Below are positions 60,891-64,000 of a stretch of 64,000 nucleotides of DNA, one piece after another. Numbering within the stretch: the stretch's first letter is position 1; each line of letters begins with the position of its first letter. The notes under the pieces are model-generated. The model ran no database searches, was not told where the DNA came from, and worked only from the letters and a program-made list of their open reading frames with translations. Both the position numbers and the translations under genes were made by a program. This DNA is from Streptomyces sp. NBC_01237 (GTDB taxonomy: Bacteria > Actinomycetota > Actinomycetes > Streptomycetales > Streptomycetaceae), in the NCBI RefSeq assembly GCF_035917275.1, contig NZ_CP108508.1, positions 806,001 to 870,000 on the forward strand. The letters are read 5' to 3'.

Positions 60891-61613
60891 TCAGAGTTCA
60901 GCTGGTGACAGGCCCAGATAATCGCGCAGTGCCCGGCGGCCGACGGGTGTCACGAGGAGGGCGCGGCTGGTCCCGATGCGCGTCATCCACCCGGTGGCAA
61001 GTGCGTGGGCGGACAGGGCGGCGCCCACCGCGCCGGCCAGGTGGGGACGGCGCTCGGTCCAGTCGAGGCAGGCGCGCACCGGTGGCCGGCGTGAGCCGAC
61101 GGGCACCGTGATGCCGACCTCGGCAAGCCAGAGGGCGCCCTTGCCGGTCAGGCCCGGCTCGCGCCCCCACTCCAGGAGTCCGTGTTCGACCATCGCGTCG
61201 GTGATAGCCAGCGCGGTGGTTCCGGCCAGGTGGTCGTAGCACAGCCGGGCGCGGGCCAGTGCCTGCTGCCGGCCGGAGGCCGCCAGTGAGCGTGGCCGGG
61301 GGCTGTGCTTCGGGGCCAGCGCGGCAAGGCTCTCGATCAGTTCGACCACTCTGCGGTCGGCCACCCGTACGTAGCGGTGGCGTCCGTGCCGCTCCTCGAC
61401 GAGGAGTCCGCCGTTTACGAGCAGGTTCAGGTGCGAGGTCGCGGTGGACGGTGCGACTCCGGCGTAGCGCGCGAGCTCGTTCGCCGTCCACGCCCGGCCG
61501 TCGAGCAGTGCGAGGCAGAAGGCGGCCCGGGTGTTGTCGGCCACCAGTTTGGCCACGCCCGCCAGGTCCACACCCACATCCTGGTCTGCGCGCTGAATGT
61601 CCACGGTGCCCAT
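60891..61613 (-). CDS. ArsR-like winged-helix transcriptional regulator
   Basis: A 240-residue regulator. The DNA-binding winged helix occupies residues about 20-95 (FCLALLDGRAWTANELARYAGV, APSTATSHLNLLVNGGLLVE, ERHGRHRYVRVADRRV). The carboxy half (LCYDHLAGTTALAITDAMVE onward) is an effector-like region seen in a Streptomyces subgroup. It is divergent from the GNAT gene, with 109 bases between the starts, and may control it. Confidence 0.85.
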   Translation of the reverse strand: MGTVDIQRADQDVGVDLAGVAKLVADNTRAAFCLALLDGRAWTANELARYAGVAPSTATSHLNLLVNGGLLVEERHGRHRYVRVADRRVVELIESLAALAPKHSPRPRSLAASGRQQALARARLCYDHLAGTTALAITDAMVEHGLLEWGREPGLTGKGALWLAEVGITVPVGSRRPPVRACLDWTERRPHLAGAVGAALSAHALATGWMTRIGTSRALLVTPVGRRALRDYLGLSPAEL

Positions 61614-61722
61614 TGTCGCCGACGTCCCTTCGACGTCCGTCGAAGCGTCCGGGTCCTAGTGTCGGCCCGTGCGCCGGGCTCACCGGCCCCGCACCCGCAT
61701 CCGCTCACGTACTGGAGCAACC

Positions 61723-62223
61723 ATGTCTGCGTCCGACACTGCCGTCACCGCCTCCCACCAGCCCAAACCCCCGACGGACTGGGTGCTCACCGACTCCCCC
61801 CTGTCGGAGGACGTCGCGGCAATCTCCGACGCGCTGGACCGCTTCAACATCGAGCACACGGGAATCGCCGACCGCAGACCTCTGGCCGTCCTGGTCCGTG
61901 ATCCCGAGACGCGCCAGGTGGTCGGCGGACTGACCGGGCGTACCTCGCTCGGGCTGTTCTTCCTCGACCTCTTCTACCTGCCGCCCCGGCTGCGTGGCAG
62001 CGCGCTGGGAACAGAGCTACTCCGGCAGGCCGAGGACGAGGCTCGTGCCCGTGGCTGCCGCACGGCCGTGCTCTACACGATCACCTTCCAGGCCCCCGGC
62101 TTCTACCAGAACCACGGGTGGAAGCGGCTCGGAGAGGTGCCCTGCGATCCGCCGGGCACCAGCCGCGTCTTCATGACCAAGGAACTCACGGCACCGACCG
62201 GTGAACCAACCCGGTTCCGGTAA
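61723..62223 (+). CDS. GNAT-family N-acetyltransferase
   Basis: A 166-residue acetyltransferase: LGLFFLDLFYLPPRLRGSALG gives motif A with the acetyl-CoA loop (R-L-R-G-S-A-L-G), and PGFYQNHGWKRLGEVP is motif B. ATG 61723 is five bases after GGAG. Substrate unknown. The downstream transposase remnant begins within or just after its end. Confidence 0.85.
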   Translation: MSASDTAVTASHQPKPPTDWVLTDSPLSEDVAAISDALDRFNIEHTGIADRRPLAVLVRDPETRQVVGGLTGRTSLGLFFLDLFYLPPRLRGSALGTELLRQAEDEARARGCRTAVLYTITFQAPGFYQNHGWKRLGEVPCDPPGTSRVFMTKELTAPTGEPTRFR

Positions 62224-62230
62224 GGTCGCC

Positions 62231-63312
62231 GTGCTCGTTGCACCATCATCTGATCCGTCCGCTCCGCACCTGCCACAGGCCGCGTCTGGAGCGTCACGGC
62301 CCGAGGCGGTGGTGCCGTCCGGTCTGCTCGACGCACTGGCCCAGGTGCCAGATCCGAGGAATCCACGTGGGGTGCGGTTCCGGCCGGCAACGCTGCTCGC
62401 GGTCGGCGTATGTGCACTCCCCAGCGCCGGACACAACTCCCTGACCGCCATGGCCGAGTGGGTACGCCGCTGCGACCAGGATGTCCTGGCCCGGACCGGT
62501 TACACCGGACTCCAGGCCCGCCCGATATCCGCAGCAACCCCGGACGGGACCGTAGAGCGCGAACAGCGCCGCGCCCACCGCACCGCCCAGCACGGGACGG
62601 ACCCGCCGCGACCACGTCGTACGGCCTTCGCCGTGGACGGCAAATGCCTGCGCGGAGCCGTCCGTGCGGACGGCAGCCGCGTCTTCGTCCTGTCCGCAGT
62701 GCGCCACCACGATGCGTTGACCGCCGCTCCACGCGAGATCGGTGCGAAGACGAACGAGATACCCGAGTTCGCTCCGCTGCTGGACACCCTCGATGATCAG
62801 GACCTGACCGACTCCGTCGTCACCGTCGACGCCCTGCACGCCCAGACGAGCCACACTCGCTACCTCGTCCAGGACCGACAGGCCCACTGCCTGCTGTCGG
62901 TGAAGAACAACCAGCCCGCCCTGGTACGCCAGTTGACCAAACTGCCCTGGAAGCAGGTACCCGGTCCTCGACCAGTCCCGCGACCGCGGGCACGGCCGGG
63001 AGGAGGTCCGCGAGGCGAAGGTGGTGAGTGTGGACGGACTGTTGTTCCCCCATGCCCGCCAGGTTGTTCGCATCCACCGCGAACGCCGCCGAATCGGCAC
63101 ATCGAAGTGGCAGACCGAGACTGTCTACGCCGTCACCGGTCTCGCGACCCATCAGGCGTCTCCCGCAGAGATCGCGCATGGGCGCGCGGCCACTGGATCA
63201 TCGAGAACACCGTCCACTGGACGAAAGACGTGACCTTCGCCGAAGATGCCGGTCAGATCCGCCGGCGTCGCACCCCCGCCGTCATGAGCGCCCTGCGCGA
63301 TCTTGCCCGCGC
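62231..63312 (+). pseudogene. ISAs1-family transposase, broken by two frameshifts
   Basis: Amino-terminal VPSGLLDALAQVPDPRNPRG and central FAVDGKCLRGAVRADG, KTNEIPEFAPLLDTLD, VVTVDALHAQT and LLSVKNNQPAL identify an ISAs1-type DDE transposase. Near 62955-62965 the frame shifts by one base (VLDQSRDRGHGREEV continues in the next frame), and near 63170-63180 it shifts back (RGHWIIENTVHWTKDV). The end after LRDLARATLL is lost. No terminal repeats found. Inactive. Confidence 0.85.
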
Positions 63313-63636
63313 CACCCTCCTCCCGGGGCCCGGGACGCCGGCTCGCACCCGGAGCTCCCAGCGCTCCGCCGGTCGTCCCGATCCGGCGTGCTCCGGCATC
63401 GACGTCAGCCGGGCCCGGCACGAGGAGTGCGGCGCCGTGTTCGTGAGCAGGGGCGCACGCCCGATCCTGATACGCATCCGGCAGGCGCCGCCTGCTGCCT
63501 CACGGGCCGTGACCCTGGACGGGGGGGGCGGGCGACCGCCGCGCACCGCCAGAATTCTCCGGACACGGTCCATGCAATCCGTGAGCGGGGGTAGGCGAAC
63601 CCTTGTCAAGGTACCAACTCGACGGGGTGAGTGTGC
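63313..63636. other. Non-coding region after the transposase remnant
   Basis: About 320 bases. Long frames run through it only as continuations of the broken transposase. A run of eight G occurs at 63531-63538. The promoter of the ATP-binding protein must be here, but I see no convincing hexamers. Confidence 0.4.
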
Positions 63637-64000
63637 ATGAGTACCGAAGAGCATATTCCGATGACGCGTTCACCCATGGGAGAGACGCGTACCGAGTTCG
63701 TCTGCCGGCCTCAACGGGCCGCCGAAGCGCGCGAGGCGGTCGCCTCGTTCCTGCTGCGGCTGAGTCCCGCACCGGCCGCGCACACGCTCCAGAATCTCCT
63801 GCTGCTCGTGTCGGAGCTGGTCACCAACGCGCTCCGGCACGCCGGAGGTGTCACCGCGTTGTGGCTGAAGGTGGACCGTAGCGGCGTCCACATCAGCGTC
63901 ACCGATCCGAGCTCCGTCCATCCCCAGCCCCGGACACCCGACCTGACGGGGCGGACCGGCGGCTTCGGATGGCTGATGGTGCGGCGGCTGGCCCCCGGGG
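63637..64000 (+). CDS. RsbW-like ATP-binding regulatory protein (3' end outside window)
   Basis: The visible 121 residues start at ATG 63637 and contain the N box LLLVSELVTNALRHAGG and the beginning of the glycine-rich G box (TDPSSVH; GRTGGFGWLMVRRL) of a GHKL/HATPase_c domain. Streptomyces has many such stand-alone proteins, related to anti-sigma kinases; a partner is not visible. The gene continues past the window end. Confidence 0.85.
   Translation, partial: MSTEEHIPMTRSPMGETRTEFVCRPQRAAEAREAVASFLLRLSPAPAAHTLQNLLLLVSELVTNALRHAGGVTALWLKVDRSGVHISVTDPSSVHPQPRTPDLTGRTGGFGWLMVRRLAPG

Noticed and set aside
1..64000. CRISPR arrays, tRNA or rRNA genes, prophage or ICE modules
   Set aside because: No regularly spaced repeats, cloverleaf-like sequences, rRNA stretches, integrase or structural phage genes were seen.

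Overview
The window is about 64 kb of very GC-rich actinobacterial chromosome, and its style points to Streptomyces: third-position G/C bias, many GTG/TTG starts, ATGA/GTGA gene overlaps, a SigB/F-family sigma factor, a SpoIIE-type phosphatase, an RppA-type type III PKS, a LacI-controlled sugar locus and one candidate bldA-type TTA codon. No rRNA, tRNA or CRISPR array was seen. All identifications rest on reading motifs; no database was searched.

Layout. 1-4.05 kb: end of an MFS gene, a TolB-like propeller protein and the PTS-dependent dihydroxyacetone kinase dhaK-dhaL-dhaM. 4.1-10.4 kb: a secreted phosphodiester-glycosidase/metallophosphoesterase fusion, a NUDIX hydrolase and an ABC-F ATPase whose leader holds an 8-codon peptide next to a 162-bp MITE-like element. 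10.4-18.9 kb: small membrane protein, TetR-SDR-alcohol dehydrogenase operon, SpoIIE phosphatase, quinone-oxidoreductase/GNAT pair, VOC protein and a SigB/F-type sigma factor. 19-22.9 kb: metY-metX-sulfite oxidase operon. 23-29 kb: NTF2-like protein, cbiZ, a PRC-barrel/DUF2382 stress protein and a btuF-btuC-btuD operon behind a cobalamin riboswitch.

29.2-35.3 kb: a five-gene operon (KASIII, KASII, acyl-CoA-oxidase-like protein, ACP, second KASII) that resembles the fatty-acid side-chain genes of the CDA lipopeptide but has no NRPS beside it. 35.4-42.6 kb: PfkB sugar kinase, a leaderless substrate-binding-like protein, a secreted metzincin, a LysR/MFS divergent pair, a YihY/BrkB membrane protein and a cupin. 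42.7-48.9 kb: subtilisin, rppA plus a CYP158-like P450, and a TetM/OtrA-type ribosome-protection GTPase with an overlapping upstream ORF.

49-60 kb: a sugar locus made of mutarotase, LacI regulator, two permeases, an ATPase, a YtfQ-like binding protein and a secreted GH2 enzyme. Two near-identical 16-bp sites lie upstream of the binding-protein and GH2 genes. Together this reads as a galactofuranose-scavenging system. 60.9-64 kb: ArsR-like regulator and GNAT pair, a frameshifted ISAs1-type transposase remnant, and the start of an RsbW-like ATP-binding protein cut by the window end.
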